Positions 1 to 12,703 of a stretch of 64,000 nucleotides of DNA are shown in pieces; position 1 is the stretch's first letter, and the number at the start of each line of letters is the position of its first letter. Position numbers and translations under genes: made by a program. The stretch is from assembly GCA_014529385.2 (NCBI GenBank), contig CM043953.1, positions 107,700,549 to 107,764,548 of the forward strand, written 5' to 3'. A model generated the notes under the pieces. The model made no database searches. It was not told the origin of the DNA and saw only the letters and a program-made list of their open reading frames with translations. Source of the DNA: Adiantum capillus-veneris. Lineage: Eukaryota; Streptophyta; Polypodiopsida; Polypodiales; Pteridaceae.

Positions 1-765
1 GAACAGAATCTTCCAGAAACACAACATCTCGTGAAACCAAAATACATTTTTTTGTGGATGATACCGTCTGTAATTTTTGCTTTCAACAGTATAACCAACA
101 AAAATACATTTGACAGCCTTATCATCCAATTTTTTGCGTTGTGTTTGTGGCACCAAAGCATATGTCAAACAGCCAAAAATATGCATGTGCTCAATAGAAG
201 GCTTTCTATCATGCCATGCTTCATATGGAGTCATAGACTGCAAAACTTTTGTAGAATACCTGTTAAGTACATAAGTGGAACACATGATGGCCTCAAGCCA
301 AAACGAATGAGGCAAAGCTTGATTTTGACCATACATCATGCCAGTTCCATAAGTAACCTATTTTTCCTTTCAGCAACATGGTTTTGATGAGACATATAAG
401 ACATTGTATATTGGTGTTTTATCCCACGACTAGCCAGAAATGCATTAAATTCATGAGACATATACTCCCCCTTGATCAGAACGGAGGGTGTCCATAGTAC
501 ATTTCAAGACATTTTCAGCCATAGCCAAAAATTATTTGAAGCACATAATTACTTCGGACTTCACTTTAAGCGGATATACCCATGCATGCCTGGAGTAATC
601 ATAAATAAAATTCACAAATTAAAGGTAATTTCCCAAGGATGAGTTTTCATGAGCCCACAAGCATCACTATGCACAAGCTACAACCTGCATGTGGCCCTAA
701 CTGAACCATCCTTCAAAAACTTAGAATGCTGCATCTTAGCCAAAATACAGCCTTCACAAACGTTG
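1..765 (-). pseudogene. Ty1/copia integrase fragment (decayed)
   Basis: The minus strand reads as the gag-pre-integrase and integrase core of a Ty1/copia polyprotein, in several frames. Near 765-720 it gives CEGCILAKMQHSKFL, the zinc-finger end with its typical C..C spacing. Near 480-400 it gives LRSDQGG followed by SHEFNAFLASRGIKHQYT, the DDE-core region, then a degraded AERKNR-like stretch. Further down it resembles the IFGC / FVGY region C-terminal to the core. Stops and frameshifts (for example about 590 and 240) break it, so it cannot encode a working enzyme. The rest of the element would lie left of the window. No LTR is visible. Assignment to copia is firm; the family is unknown. Confidence 0.85.
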
Positions 766-965
766 GAAAGGGGGAAGGGGAAAAAACACCCAGCACACAA
801 TCTAGCTGCCTCTCTATAGCCCAGGGAATATCCGACACCCCTAACCACAACAAACTAGCACATGCCATACACCTATTGCACACAATTCAGCTCACACACT
901 TGATAATTAAGCAATTGATACCACCATCCCAGATTCCTACCCGCTTCCCACGCTTCCACAACCCA

Positions 966-1015
<50 letters not shown>

Positions 1016-2929
1016 CACAGATTGTGGGGCACACTGCCAACGCACACCGGCACCACTCACACTGGAGACAAGAAGGAATAAGTGGATAGAAACGGCACAA
1101 AAAACAATCTGGCAATGATACTATCCCTACTTCAAAACAATCTCAATACACAATCTTTGAGAGACACCCTTTCGGACCTGCTGAGCACCCACTGCTCCTC
1201 CTTACTGATACATGACCTAAATGGCTTTCAAAACATGAGGTGAAGCCCTCGTTGGCTTCTCTTTGCCTTGGTGCCCTTGTCCGTGACCATCTGCAGGTCT
1301 CGATCCCCCAATAGCTCTTCTTATGCACCCCATGATTCCACCCCTTTCGAACCCGTCCTTGGGGGCTCTCCTTAGCCGTTACAGGTGCACCTTTTGGCCC
1401 TGACGACCTACAGCCCACTCTTCAAAAATCACGCGCCATCCTTGGCTCCCTGTGCTTATGGCGGCCTCCAGTTCTTGCAACTGCCAGCCCTCTTAGCGGC
1501 TCACCTGCTTTGATAAGCCTTTGCCAACCCACCAAGCTCTAGAGCGCCCAAGTGGCTCTCTTCAGCTTCTATCAATGATGCCATTCAACCTCTGTCCGGC
1601 TGCCCCCATGTCGTTTTCAGCCCCCCAGGTGGCCTCCTTTAGCCCTTTGGCGGCCCCTTGCATGCAAGTCTACTGCCCTAAGGTGATGTCCCTTCTCTGA
1701 CAGACCCTAGCTGCCCTTCATATGGCCACCCTCTCTCTCTCCTTCAGCCTTCTGTTGATGGCCCCCTTTACCTGATGGGCTACCCACTCTGTCATGCAAC
1801 CCTCTCCCCGGAATATAACTCCGACTCTTGGTGTCTTGCTCCTGCCAAGGGCACCCCCATGTCCTGGCCATGCAAGTGGCCCCACCTTCTCCTGCAAGTC
1901 GACCCTCCAGATGGTGCAACCTACCTTTTCTTTTCTTGCCCCCTCATGCTCTCTTCCCATGCTGCATGCAGTGCCACCTCTTCCAGACGACGACAGTCCA
2001 GCTCATTTCTGCCTACTTGTTCACCACCCTTCAAAAGTTTACTTTTAAAAAAAATTCTTTGACTTGGGCACTGTTCCCACCATGAAGCCATGCCTTCGTT
2101 TAGCTTTGCTCACCAAAGCATAACCACCCGATACAATGACCAAGAGTAAGCTTCAAGGCTCTTATACTGAAAGGATCTCCATGAGAAGAACTCGCCAAGC
2201 AACACAATGCGATCATTTCTTCGGCTTTGAACTCAATGCGGCATCCGACATAACGTTATCAACCACAATGATTAGGCCGGCTCAAGCTTCATCTTGGTAC
2301 CCCTTCTCTCGATCCAATAAAAACTCAAAATGACGAGCCCAAAAAGCCGAGCTGTATAGCACATTGAAGCTATACTTTAGACACCTGTAAATATTCCGAT
2401 CCGTAGAACTCCAAAACCACAACTTGACCAGTAAAAAGCTGCATTTGGCGTACACGTCACTGTGAGATGATACTGAAGGCAATCTAATGCTTAATCTTGA
2501 AGATCTACAGAATCTGGTCAACACTACTAAAAAGATGATTTGGAGGAAAAGGTTTACACCAACTCTCTAACCAACCAAGCTCTCATCGAACATTTCACTA
2601 CAAATATTGATAATGATGATGAAGAGGATCAATGCCATTCAATTCTTGGATAGGATTCAAGAATTTGTATTAACACAAGATGATTTACTAGTAAACACCC
2701 AAACTTAGCAATTAGCACGATGAATATCCACAGTTTGGGTTTTCATCTAGAATTGTTGTTAGGGGACCAACGAACTTACAAATGTATGAAAGATGTCCAA
2801 ACTCTACTAGTGAAGATGCAGGAAACTACTAGACCACAAGGTTAAATCCTTCTAAAGAATAATACGTCCAGCATTAGGGGGCCACGAACCCGGATGAGTC
2901 TTTGAGAGCAGGAGACTACACTAAAAATC
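766..2929. other. No recognisable gene; CT microsatellite and pyrimidine-rich tract
   Basis: A (CT)n run occupies 970-1012. From about 1140 to 2080 the plus strand is rich in CT and CC and shows loose recurrences of words such as TGGCC..CTTTAGCC, but no clear repeat unit. Short open frames here overlap on both strands, have low-complexity composition and match no family I recognise. 2100-2929 is ordinary-looking sequence in which I see nothing. Confidence 0.5.
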
Positions 2930-3637
2930 TTGTTCCACTTAGTCAAAATTTTGAGGAAGATGCAGCAAGAAAGTTACATTATGCTCAATTACCTTGAAGC
3001 AGTACCAGATTCACCAATACTCATGTATGCTATGCCTATGAAAGTTAATGAGTTCCCACACTTCTACCTAGCTTTGTATCCCAAGTACAACAAACCAATG
3101 TACCAAGACAGATACATTAGAATTGTGGATCGTATCAAAGAATGGTATGAGCAAAGCAAGGCGCTTTTGGTCGCCTAGAAAAATGTAGGTAATGAGATAG
3201 AGTATAAGACTACAGAATCAAAGTTAAAAGATGATCTGATATATTTCAAAAGAATGATGACTCAATGGCTGAGGAGTTGGCCAGCAAAGCCACTTTTGAG
3301 CCACAATTCAAAGAAATGACAAAAATTCTCTTTGAAGCCCGGATAAAGGCCAACCAATCAAATCCAGTTGGGTTGGATTCATACTGCTTCAATTTGTCAT
3401 AAATTGGCCCGAGCAAGGCTTAGGAGAGGCAAGAAAACTCTATACGACCCCGACACCAAGACATGGAATGCTCTAAATGTTGATGGAGCGTTGAGAGCAA
3501 GTGGAGCAAGAAGTCATCTATCAAATCATCCACAACAAGAACAGTACCCTAGTGCTCCAAGTCGTAGTCAACCCCCACAAGCAGTCCCGAAGGGCACTTT
3601 GAACAAGGCTCCAGATAAACACAAGCACAAATGCTAA
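2930..3637 (+). other. Orphan reading frames, possibly an old gag remnant
   Basis: Two plus-strand open stretches, 2930-3178 (82 codons) and 3368-3637 (89 codons), are in the same frame and are separated by a few stops. The first has a normal protein-like composition (YPKYNKPMYQDRYIRIVDRI). The second ends in a Q/P/S-rich tail and a basic KAPDKHKHKC end. That pattern fits a decayed retroelement gag, but there is no zinc knuckle or other diagnostic motif. I do not recognise a family and assign no function. Confidence 0.25.
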
Positions 3638-5696
3638 CATCAACGTATGATTGTGAATTTTGGAATATGGTAAAATTCAAAGAAGAGGGATGTAGACAAT
3701 GGGAACTTTCCCTATAGAAGTACCAGTCCATAGTCGGATTATCGGCATACTAGTAGTAATAATGACCAATAATTGTACAACGCACAGTCAATCAGAACCC
3801 AATATGCATATAGGACCCGCTACTTTCATTTTGGGAACGTCTGTTACTTGTCGGTCATTTGGTCAATCCCTTTGTAGTCATCAAGCTATTACTCTATTAT
3901 AATCAAGCTATGTTGTAATCGAACACTCAGTGCTCAGCTATACTTTTGGCTCATTGTCTGAATACATCAATTCCAATGTCTTGTGTTCAATATCTGACTC
4001 TACTCTTTTAGTTTAGTTATTTATCTTATTTTCCTATGTTCATTCTAAATCTGAATCTGTTCGTTTCTATTGATCTAATCTGACATCTGACTCGAACGTT
4101 CTAACATGGAATACCTTGTCACAATGATTAGCTCATTCCAAAGGGTCCAAAGTCTGAAATTTTACCTCAAGGTTAGCTTTCATGTGTCGACCTATTGCAA
4201 ACCTTTTTATAGTGTATCAAGGTTTTTTTAGCATTGCCAAATACATATCGAGTACAATTCAAGAAGAAAAATGGGCGGTTCCTAGCTTTCAATTGATTCC
4301 ATGATCATTGTTATAACTCCTTGGAAGAATAGAATGTCTCCTTTGGAGTCTTTGGCCAATCATTTACCATCAAGCTGAGATTATTAGTCTCCAATGATGC
4401 CTCCATAAGCACTTTCCAATTCTACTAGGTGCCATCTAGCTTTTGGTCCTATGGAAACACAAGCAACATTGAAACCTTCCATGTCATGAGTAGACCTCAA
4501 ATGCTCCAAGGTATCACCCAATGTGTTATCAACCATGTCATCTCTACAAAAACTCTCTACAGCATCCTTCTTTGGCACCATGGTCAAGCCACTCTATGAT
4601 CACAAGAGAACTCTTCATAGACGAAAAGAAATTGGATCGTACATCTACCAAGGGTAGATCTGTAACCCCCTCTACAACAAGTTCAATGCATCCAACCCTC
4701 TTCACCACAAAGAGTGTTACAGAACACAAAGCAAGTTTTAGTAAGAAAAGAAAAAGCAAAGCGAAGCCCTTCACAAAAAATGGCAACAATCCAACAGTAT
4801 TACATGAAAAAATTAAAAGAATAATATATTTCTAAAATGCAAAATCCATTATAGTGCAGTTCACACATAAGTACAAACATTTTAATCCTGATTTGGTTAA
4901 AATACACTGCTGGCTAAGTTTAAACCCTCTAAACTAAATTTTGTTTGAAGTTTTGGAATGAGGATCAAGCAATGGCAAGTGCGTATTGCCTACATACATC
5001 TTAGGCACTATTTAGATTGGAATGCTTAGACAACATGGCCTTCTTGAAGGGAATCGTTTCCAACCACTTACAAGAAAATACTTACCTCCCCAATACTTGC
5101 TTAATATAATCATTTCCAACTATTCACAGATCTTAATTATGTCCCTTGTGCACATGGCCGCAATACTTTCCAACTAATCACATGACATGGTCAATGCTAC
5201 CTAATATAATTGTTGGGTACCATACCCATCACAATGCTTGGTCCTTAGAAACCTTGTAAAAGACTCCAAAAGGATACCCTCTAAAATTTGAGTAGATATC
5301 CAATGTGGGTGCACGTCCACATAAACAGGTCAAGCCCCTGGTTTTTATACAGGCATTGCTCCAATTAATGATTAACTGAGATCCCAAAGAGGATGAGGCA
5401 AGAATATAATACTCAAAGGGTAGTTGAGATAGAGAGGATCAAAAATATGATGAAGTATACAATGTAATTCCAAATGCGAACAAAACTCTGTTAGACATCA
5501 TAGTGTCAAACAGAAAGGTTACAATTTACAGAGATGGAGATTGTCCATTCTGTTCCAAGCAATACATACTCAACTTCCACATGCACTATGAAGCCACCAT
5601 CAATGCACGCAAACTAAGGTTTAGTACCAAATGTTATGTTAGCTACAAGTACCCACTTTACCAAGTGCAAGCAAAATGGCGCTCATTATGAGATAC
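3638..5696. other. No recognisable gene (downstream of BRCA1)
   Basis: AT-rich sequence with only short open frames on either strand. The part nearest 5696 must include the 3' untranslated region and polyadenylation site of the minus-strand BRCA1 gene, but no clear AATAAA signal was found on that strand close to the stop codon. The open frames at 4384-4587 (-) and 4521-4835 (+) look like chance or old repeat material. Confidence 0.45.
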
Positions 5697-8600
5697 CTAG
5701 CTAACTCTAGTTTGGTGCTCTACAGACAGCACTTTGGACACACCTATACAGTCCAATATCCATTGATGAGGAACAACACTAGCACCCACAGACAAAGCTA
5801 GCCTTTTAGCTTCTTCTTGCCTTTTGCATACTATCTTTCTTTCTTCAACCTTTTTGACGTTGCTGGGACTCTCATTGTGGTACACAACTACTGTAGTCCT
5901 TTGTCTTGCATCTGTTTCCAAGAGAACAGGCTTCCTCTGAAGAATTACACCTCCACCAGCCACAACTAGAGCCTGCAGATCCCCTCTGTAGGACGGCGAA
6001 AAGTCGGGCATAAAGTAGAATTGCATCTTTCCAAACAGCTTTGGTTCCTGTGAAGAGCAATCAAAGTGAGCACTCAAAAGCATACAGCACTTAGATGTAA
6101 AATTAGTCTTTCGTTGCATCAACTTCAAGAATTGACGGATGAAAGTGCTGACAAACCTTGCCAGTTGCTGCCAGTCGGCCTTGTTTTGGCCCTCCAAGTG
6201 CACCATGGATGTCCACACCAATCTCATATGGTTCTTCACTTACAGGATTACCTGCTTCTAAGCAGGCTGCCACCCCTGAATTCAAGCAAAGTCATTCACA
6301 CAAAGATAGGCAGAGCAAGCAGGGAGATACATGCATGTCCAATTTGCAAGATTCAAAAGATTAAAGCATTGCTCCTTCACATTAGCAAGCAATCTTACAT
6401 TCCATATTCAGAATCCACTTTCCCTCTAGAATGGCCATTAAGTACTTCATAGTCCTCCGAGCAGCACCCTGCTCATCCACACCAGCTATGACATGGGTCA
6501 CATTAGAACTCCAAGCTTTAGAAACTGTGGCACCTGTAATTTTTGCAAATGCGGCCAGCTGATTCTGCACTCAAGAAGCAAAGCACATACAAGGAAATGC
6601 AGATTGTATGAGCATTTTATCCATGGGCTTTTGAGATCAAAAGGAAACTGAAGGTGGCAACAGTGGTACCTTTCCATCACTATCCAGAGCTGACCCACAA
6701 AGAAGCCACTTTGAGGATTGCACACATGCCCATCTGGGTGAAAGCATCTCTTGACTACCTGAATGTCCTTGCTCTCCTGCTTTCAATTTACTCCTTGGAT
6801 TATGAGCAGCTTTTGATAATCCTCTTTGACGCCTTTTTCTAGCAGGAAAACTCTCAGCTCTATGTTCAGGACATAGCATAATGAAACATTCCTGAATTTG
6901 AACAAACACATTTCCCTGTCAGAGGAGTCAGCATTGCGAGCATCGTTGTATGATGGAAGCTTATATGTAGTGTCACCTCTTCCCATCTACATGAGAGAGC
7001 ACGTGCACATGGATAATGGTAGCTCTTCCTGCAACGCTTTATGCAACAGCCCAGGGCTGCACCTCTTTTGCCACAGCTGCTGCATTTGATCTTGAGACCT
7101 CTTGCCACTTCAACATGAAGATTCTTAGCTTGATCTTCTACAAAGTAAACATCAGGTGCCCTGCACACATTGGAAGACCATAAATATCAAGGCCAGAAAG
7201 CTTTTGCAGTCTTGCCAATGCACACATATTACCATTCAGCGCAATGCTTGTGCACATGCACAATTTTTTCTTTGAGTTCTGGTTCTTTGAGAGGAGTACC
7301 CTCTCGGTTATAATGCATCATTGGCCCTGTGATCTACAAAACATCAAGTAAACCTTGTTCACACTTCACGGGCTAAATATAGCCACTTCAACCAAGCAGA
7401 GGAAAACATTAACAATGCACATTCTAGGTGTGCTATCAGACTTAGAATATGATCGTTTACCTGTGAAGACTTTGATGACCTACAAAAAACACAAACGGAC
7501 AACTGAGATTCAGCCACATTGTCAGCTTTCTCCGATCCTTCAATCAGGTTTTTGCTCTTCTTGCCATCATCTTCTTTGATCAACTCCATCTTGCTTCTAT
7601 AAGGCTCTTTCAGTTTCTCTGTTTTCTTACTGCTACAAGCTTTGAGGTTGAACTGCACCATTTCTTTTGCCAAATTGGTAGTAGGCGGCGATTGTTTAGC
7701 AGTTTGAAAGCCATTGCAGCCCCTGACAATAATTTGTCTCTCTTCAACACTCTGATTTTGAGAAGACTTGGCACTGTTTTTAGATGAGCAGACACTGACA
7801 AGAGATTTATCAGGCTTGAGGAGCACAGACTCAAGCCTACCAGACTTCCGACGCTTTCTGTTCTGTTTTAAAAATGTGCTATGGTTGTCCTGAGCAATTA
7901 AAGCTACTCTTGAAACAGTGTCAACGAGGGACTTAGTTGAGATTATTTCTTGGGATGCCCTATTATGGAGATTCTGATCATTGTTTGGGAGCCCTTCAGT
8001 TGCAACAAGCTGAGATGTTTCCAATGGAAGGTCTACGACAAGATCATTTTGAGGCCCCTGCTTGAACACACGACGAAACAGATTAAAGACTAGTAGAGGA
8101 AAGCTTTTAAAGGAGAAGGAATAATACCTCATTGAATAGAAGAAAGCTTCTGAAGATACAGAATAAAAGTACCTGATCTTTTATTGGGCTGCATTTGATC
8201 TCTGGTGAGCAGGGGAGCTGTGTCCAGTCAAAATCATCACTATCATAGCTAGCAGGCATACAATCACCTATCCGGTTTGAAAATTCCTGAACATCAAAAT
8301 TAAAGTACTAAGCTCATTGACATAATAAGCACATGACAAGCAGAAACAGGCAGTAGAGACTTAATTCCACCTCATTTGCATCCACATCCTGATCATCATC
8401 ACTGTCTTTGAGGTCGCTAAAGTTTGGTCTGACAGTTGATTGAGTCACTGTTAATTGAGTAATCTGAAGAGCTTCTGTGTCCTGTGAACTTTCGTCTCGA
8501 AGCCAAAAGAACGGATCCAGCTTCCTCCTACTTGAATCATCCTTGACAGGCATAACAGCAATCTCTTTGGCATGGTGGGAAGAAGGCTGACTGCATGGCA

Positions 8601-10268
8601 ATCTCATCACTTCTTTACCTTTCCTCTTTCTTGTTTTAGTCGTATTTGAAACTGGTTCTGTTGATGGTTTCCTGGATTTTCCTTCTTTATCAGATTCTTC
8701 AGTTATTGCTGCTTTGGAACATGCTTGTTCAATAGAAGGATTCTGGCTTTTAGCTCTTTTGGCTGCTCTCCTAGAGCTAGAGGAGATACAATTTGCTACC
8801 TCTGCTTCACTAGGAGGCTCTTTTTCCTTGACCTTTCTTTTGCATGTGTTAGACCGAGAGCCACCACTCAAAACATTATGTCCGCCTTTTTCAGCAGATG
8901 AATGAGAATTATGGTGATTTTTATCCTTATGAGCCTCAAATTCTCCTCCTAAAGAAGAGGGCTCGGGAACTTGAATACGCTTCTTCGCTGGGATGGCCCC
9001 TTTGAATATGCAATCAGGGGACTTTGCCTTTTTCTTTGTTTTCTGTCTGGAGTCTGGAAAGTTTGTTATATTTGACAGGGCATCTCTGCCCTTGGAGATC
9101 CCAGCTTTACTAGTTTGTGCTTGGACTGCAGCATTGGTAAAAGGCATGTTAATGTGGAGGGGGAAAGTAAACAAAGCTAGAACACAAACAACATGGGCAC
9201 TCTGAAGAGCATTTCAAGAAACAATTCTCTTATGTTTTCATACATTCATAACCAGATAAAAATGCACTCTGTAGAGCTGTTTGCATCTAGTTCAACAAAT
9301 GAGTGCATGTAATCATAACTGCGACAAGAAGCAACGGTTGGCACTCAAAAGAGCACAATGCATATGCTTGAGAACCCTTCTGGTATATATTACAGCATAT
9401 CAAAAATTTCAAGGTGTAAAATAAGAAAGAAACACTCTGGAGATCTGAGATCAATGAAAGCATTATGTGAGAATTATCACCTGCTTCATTACCAATGGTG
9501 ACATTTTGAGAAGCCATTATGTCCAAGCCAGCAGCACCACCCATGCTAACAAAAATTGAAACAAGGCTGTCCATTTGAGGGGCAGCTCTCACCTCTGCAA
9601 GAGCCTCAAAAAATATGAGCACATTATCTTACAAAAAATAGTGTAGATTCACATGATAAAGAAGCTTGTTGTCACACCTCTGCGTGTAGTATGGACTTTG
9701 CATATTGGGCAGGCTGAATTGCTTTTCATTGATTGTATAATGCAAGACCTTGGAGACAAACACATTGAATCAAGAATTATGCAGATTTCTGAAGTAAATG
9801 TATGGTATCAAATGCAGAGACAAGTGCAGTTAAGTAAAATGCAGGCACACAACCATGTGTGTGTCCCCATAATGTAGAGCTGAAGGTAGAAATGCAAGCA
9901 AGTGCGCAAAATGTTAAGCTTACCAATACCTTCCTGCAAAAGCACTTCTTTTGAAGGATGCAATGAAATGATAACAGAAAGAAAAGCCAAAGAGCGTGAT
10001 AAATTGCCAACATTGAAAAGCCCGATCAAGTAGCAAAGACAGCAAAAGCTTGACCTAAGCTCCGTCTTTCAATGAGAAAAACAAAAAGTTCTCTTCTGTG
10101 ATTCTTGAAGCTAAGATCCTCCATGTAAGGAGATGAATCTTACCTGCAGAATGAATGGTTGCATGTGAGTGAAGCCGCTTCTTTGAACAAACTCAAGCTG
10201 GGGGACAAACAAGATGACAGTCAATCTTTGAGGGTTTTGGGATTGTTCTACGATGTTAAAAGTCCTCT

Positions 10269-10313
<45 letters not shown>

Positions 10314-10379
10314 AATGGGGCATTTCAGTTCACGTCCGAGGCGATCAAGCTGGTGGGCGTCGGAGCCCAAGAGGGCCAT
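5697..10379 (-). CDS. BRCA1: BRCA1 homologue (RING E3 ligase, DNA repair), 13 coding exons
   Basis: Coding exons read from the sequence (minus strand, 5' to 3'): 10379-10312, 10197-10144, 9748-9678, 9594-9481, 9125-8371, 8286-8173, 8057-7461, 7333-7233, 7160-6977, 6891-6670, 6564-6399, 6275-6157, 6047-5697. All introns are GT-AG and the sum is 2916 nt (971 aa). The RING has C20, C23, C35, H37, C40, C43, C54 and C57 (CPICLSLF ... CNHSFC ... CPICK). FFWLRDE near residue 308 and DWTQLPCSPEI near 375 are plant BRCA1 signatures. The extended PHD (CVFC ... HVHKHCAEW ... KGAALGC-like ... MLCPEH) covers about 585-705. BRCT1 (about 745-835, GKWIL) and BRCT2 (about 856-955) close the protein. Known role: nuclear ubiquitin ligase with BARD1 in homologous recombination. 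The FFWLRDE motif and the match in length favour BRCA1 over BARD1. The start ATG has G at -3 and +4 and gives a short N-terminus before RELKCPIC; an in-frame ATG at 10523 would add 48 low-complexity residues. No break is seen. Gene length is close to the Arabidopsis protein (about 940 aa). Confidence 0.95.
10273..10309. repeat. CT/GA microsatellite in BRCA1 intron 1, touching the 5' splice site
   Basis: Intron 1 (10311-10198) is only 114 bp. On the gene strand it opens GTGAGAGAGAG, so the donor site itself is the first unit of a (GA)n run of about 18 repeats. The acceptor side is a normal CCCCAG at 10200-10198. Confidence 0.9.
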
Positions 10380-10407
10380 AGCCTTCAAAGGAAGGTTGCA
10401 GCGTGTC

Positions 10408-10461
10408 TCGCGCGCGCGCGTGTGTGTGTGAGTGTGTGCGCGCGTGTGTGTGAGAGAGAGA
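10408..10461. promoter_or_regulatory. Alternating CG/TG tract in BRCA1 5' leader or promoter
   Basis: Immediately upstream of the BRCA1 start codon lies a nearly perfect alternating pyrimidine-purine tract (CGCGCGCG then TGTGTG, CGCGCG, TGTGTG) followed by a short GA run. Such tracts can adopt Z-DNA. Whether it is transcribed leader or promoter cannot be decided from the sequence. On the gene strand a 151-codon upstream frame (10800-10345) reads across it out of frame with BRCA1 and overlaps its start. Confidence 0.5.
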
Positions 10462-10470
10462 GCTTCGGTA

Positions 10471-12508
10471 CGCAGGGCAGCAATTTTCGACCAGAGAGCG
10501 ATTGTGGTAGAGAAAAGTAACATTCAAATTTTGAAAACAACAATTTCGCGGGCACTCCTTGATGAAGGATTGACACGCAAGTTGCAATCCTTTAGGGAGT
10601 TTTTCCACATAGCCATTCTCAAATGGGCGGCCATCCAAAGCAAAATGGCGAGAGGGAGATAGCTTCAGCACAAAGGAGCTACAACCTCCGCTCGGCATAG
10701 CCGGATGGGTGGTAGAAGGCTCTAGCGATTGAGCACATCGCACAGGCCGCCTAGAAGCGTGAGGCATGGAGCAGTCCGTTATAGCGGAAGCAGAAAGCAT
10801 GTGTTTTGATTGGACCGACAGCGTGTGAGCCGGCTAGCTGGAGGAGGTGGCTCTTAAACTTTCTCGCCCAACGGCAAACCAAAAAAGTAACCTCCACGTC
10901 ACGAATTCACCCATCGGTGGCATCTTGTGCTCATTACAAGAGTGGTGTGTGTTGCTAAACATGGTTGTTTCAACGAGTTGAGCCTCAATGTGTGTTGCTA
11001 GGGTAAAGGGGTCATTAAGGAGACGGCCGCCAGAAGAAGGATGAACCCACCTCCGATCAAAAGACAAAAATTTGGAATATGCTGCGAATTTTGATGATCT
11101 GCTGCAAATTGTACCAATAATTCAGAGCCCCGTTTTTGCATTGGACTATGCGCCTCTCTGTCGGATAAGTGTGTGATGCACTGTTGGAGGAGCCGTCGGT
11201 CCCATTGAAAAGCGCTAGTGGACGCGCCTCTTACATGATTGATCCACCCAGAAACGAGCTCGAGGTGCTCTGCACGTTTTAGCTTGCCCACTTGTGCCCC
11301 TTTACCCTACACATTGTTGTTTCAACAAGTTGAACCTCAATTGGGCATTCTAAAACAAAACGAAAATGAAGCAAAGTCACATGAGGCTGCTAAGGGGGGT
11401 TTCCCATGCTCAAAGAAAAAGTTTGTTGCATGTGTAAAATTGCTTATCGCTTGCTACAGCAATGGAATTCTCACTTTGCAAGAATCCTTGAAAAGGAGGG
11501 AGTAAGAGGTAACCTTGCCAATTTTGGCAAAATTAGAAGGGAAGGCGGGGGATAGGGCTGCAGGGGTCAACTCCAGCTCACCTGAACACACTGTAAGATG
11601 GCTTGTTTCTCTTCTCCTACGAGCTACAAGGCATGTTCAAAGCCTCGTCCCGCATAGTGCATGTAGGGGATATGGAGGCTATAGCTGGTGAGATATCGTT
11701 GTCATATGGAGATGTTGCAGGAGTTGTGGGGATTGTGTTGAAGCCTCTATAAGATTCTTGAAAATAGTAAAAGTTTCTAGCGCTTAGCTTCCTGACAGAA
11801 TGCGTGCTACAAAGCAATTGGCACTTGTTCGTCGTAACTCTATTTTGGGGGTTCTCTCGCTTTGTCTCCTCTCTTCATCATCAAGTCCAAGCCACAGAAC
11901 ATTTCTTTACAATGCATGGGCTACAAGAACTGTAGCACCTACAAACCTCCCAGGGGTTACGCACTTCTGACAATCAAAGCTAAAGTTATGGCTATTTTTG
12001 TGACGGGTTGTCTACCATGTATGGCAACCTAGTTGTGCAATCCATCCTCCCAAGGATTATGTAATTCTGACAATCAAAGCTAAAGATATGGTTGTTTTTG
12101 TGACGGGTTATCTTGAGCATACGGCAACCTACTTATGTAATCCACAGAGTCCTTTTTTTAAAGCTTTTGTCTTCTTTTAATAGCCTTCCCTTATCTTTTC
12201 CAACCAAACATAGCCTACATATTATAATTAGCTAAAAAAACATGCAAGCATTTAATCTTAACAAGCAAGCACTTAATCTTCACAAATTTCACATTTGATA
12301 ATAGATTCTTGGTCGTAAAGTTTTCCTCTTCAAGAAAAAGTTAGCAAGAACACTTGCTTTTGGGGACACGCTTTTGCTTTTATGATGAAAATGACTTCTA
12401 AACTATGCTATAATCATAATTCTCATAAAAAGTATTCATAAATCATAAAAAGCATAAGTTGTGAGAAATGATGCCTCATTATTCATGATACAATTAGTTG
12501 ACATCTAC
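10471..12508. other. Intergenic, no recognisable gene
   Basis: The first part must contain the BRCA1 promoter. Two related words (TTGTTTCAACGAGTTGAGCC near 10966 and TTGTTTCAACAAGTTGAACC near 11313) flank an oppositely oriented AGGGTAAAGGGG / CCCCTTTACCCT pair, suggesting an old rearranged repeat. No coding family is recognisable. 12150-12500 is AT-rich. Confidence 0.4.
11947..12146. repeat. Two-copy tandem repeat, 100-bp period
   Basis: 11947-12046 and 12047-12146 are diverged direct copies. Each starts CCTCCCA, contains CTGACAATCAAAGCTAAAG and TTTTTGTGACGGGTT, and ends GCAACCTA...GTAATCCA or the close equivalent. The function is unknown. Confidence 0.85.
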
Positions 12509-12664
12509 TGACAAGCGCAAGCGCAAAACGGAGTCCAGCAGCCTCTATGCCAGGCCCTTGCACGCAGAACTCGTCACGGGGAGTGAACAGGGGACACCAC
12601 CTAACTTTGAGTGGCTAGGACGCAGACAACAGCAATTCAAATAACACTAACACAACATACCGCA

Positions 12665-12703
<39 letters not shown>

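Noticed and set aside
5503-5691. Plus-strand frame with DGDCPFC, like the start of DCC or glutaredoxin-type proteins
   Set aside because: The resemblance covers fewer than 20 residues, the rest has no fold-typical sequence, and it lies antisense to the 3' flank of BRCA1; most likely chance.
5697-10379. Alternative identity BARD1 for the RING-PHD-BRCT gene
   Set aside because: Both share these domains, but the FFWLRDE block, the WTQLPCSPE block and BRCT sequence match plant BRCA1, and no BARD1-specific feature was seen.
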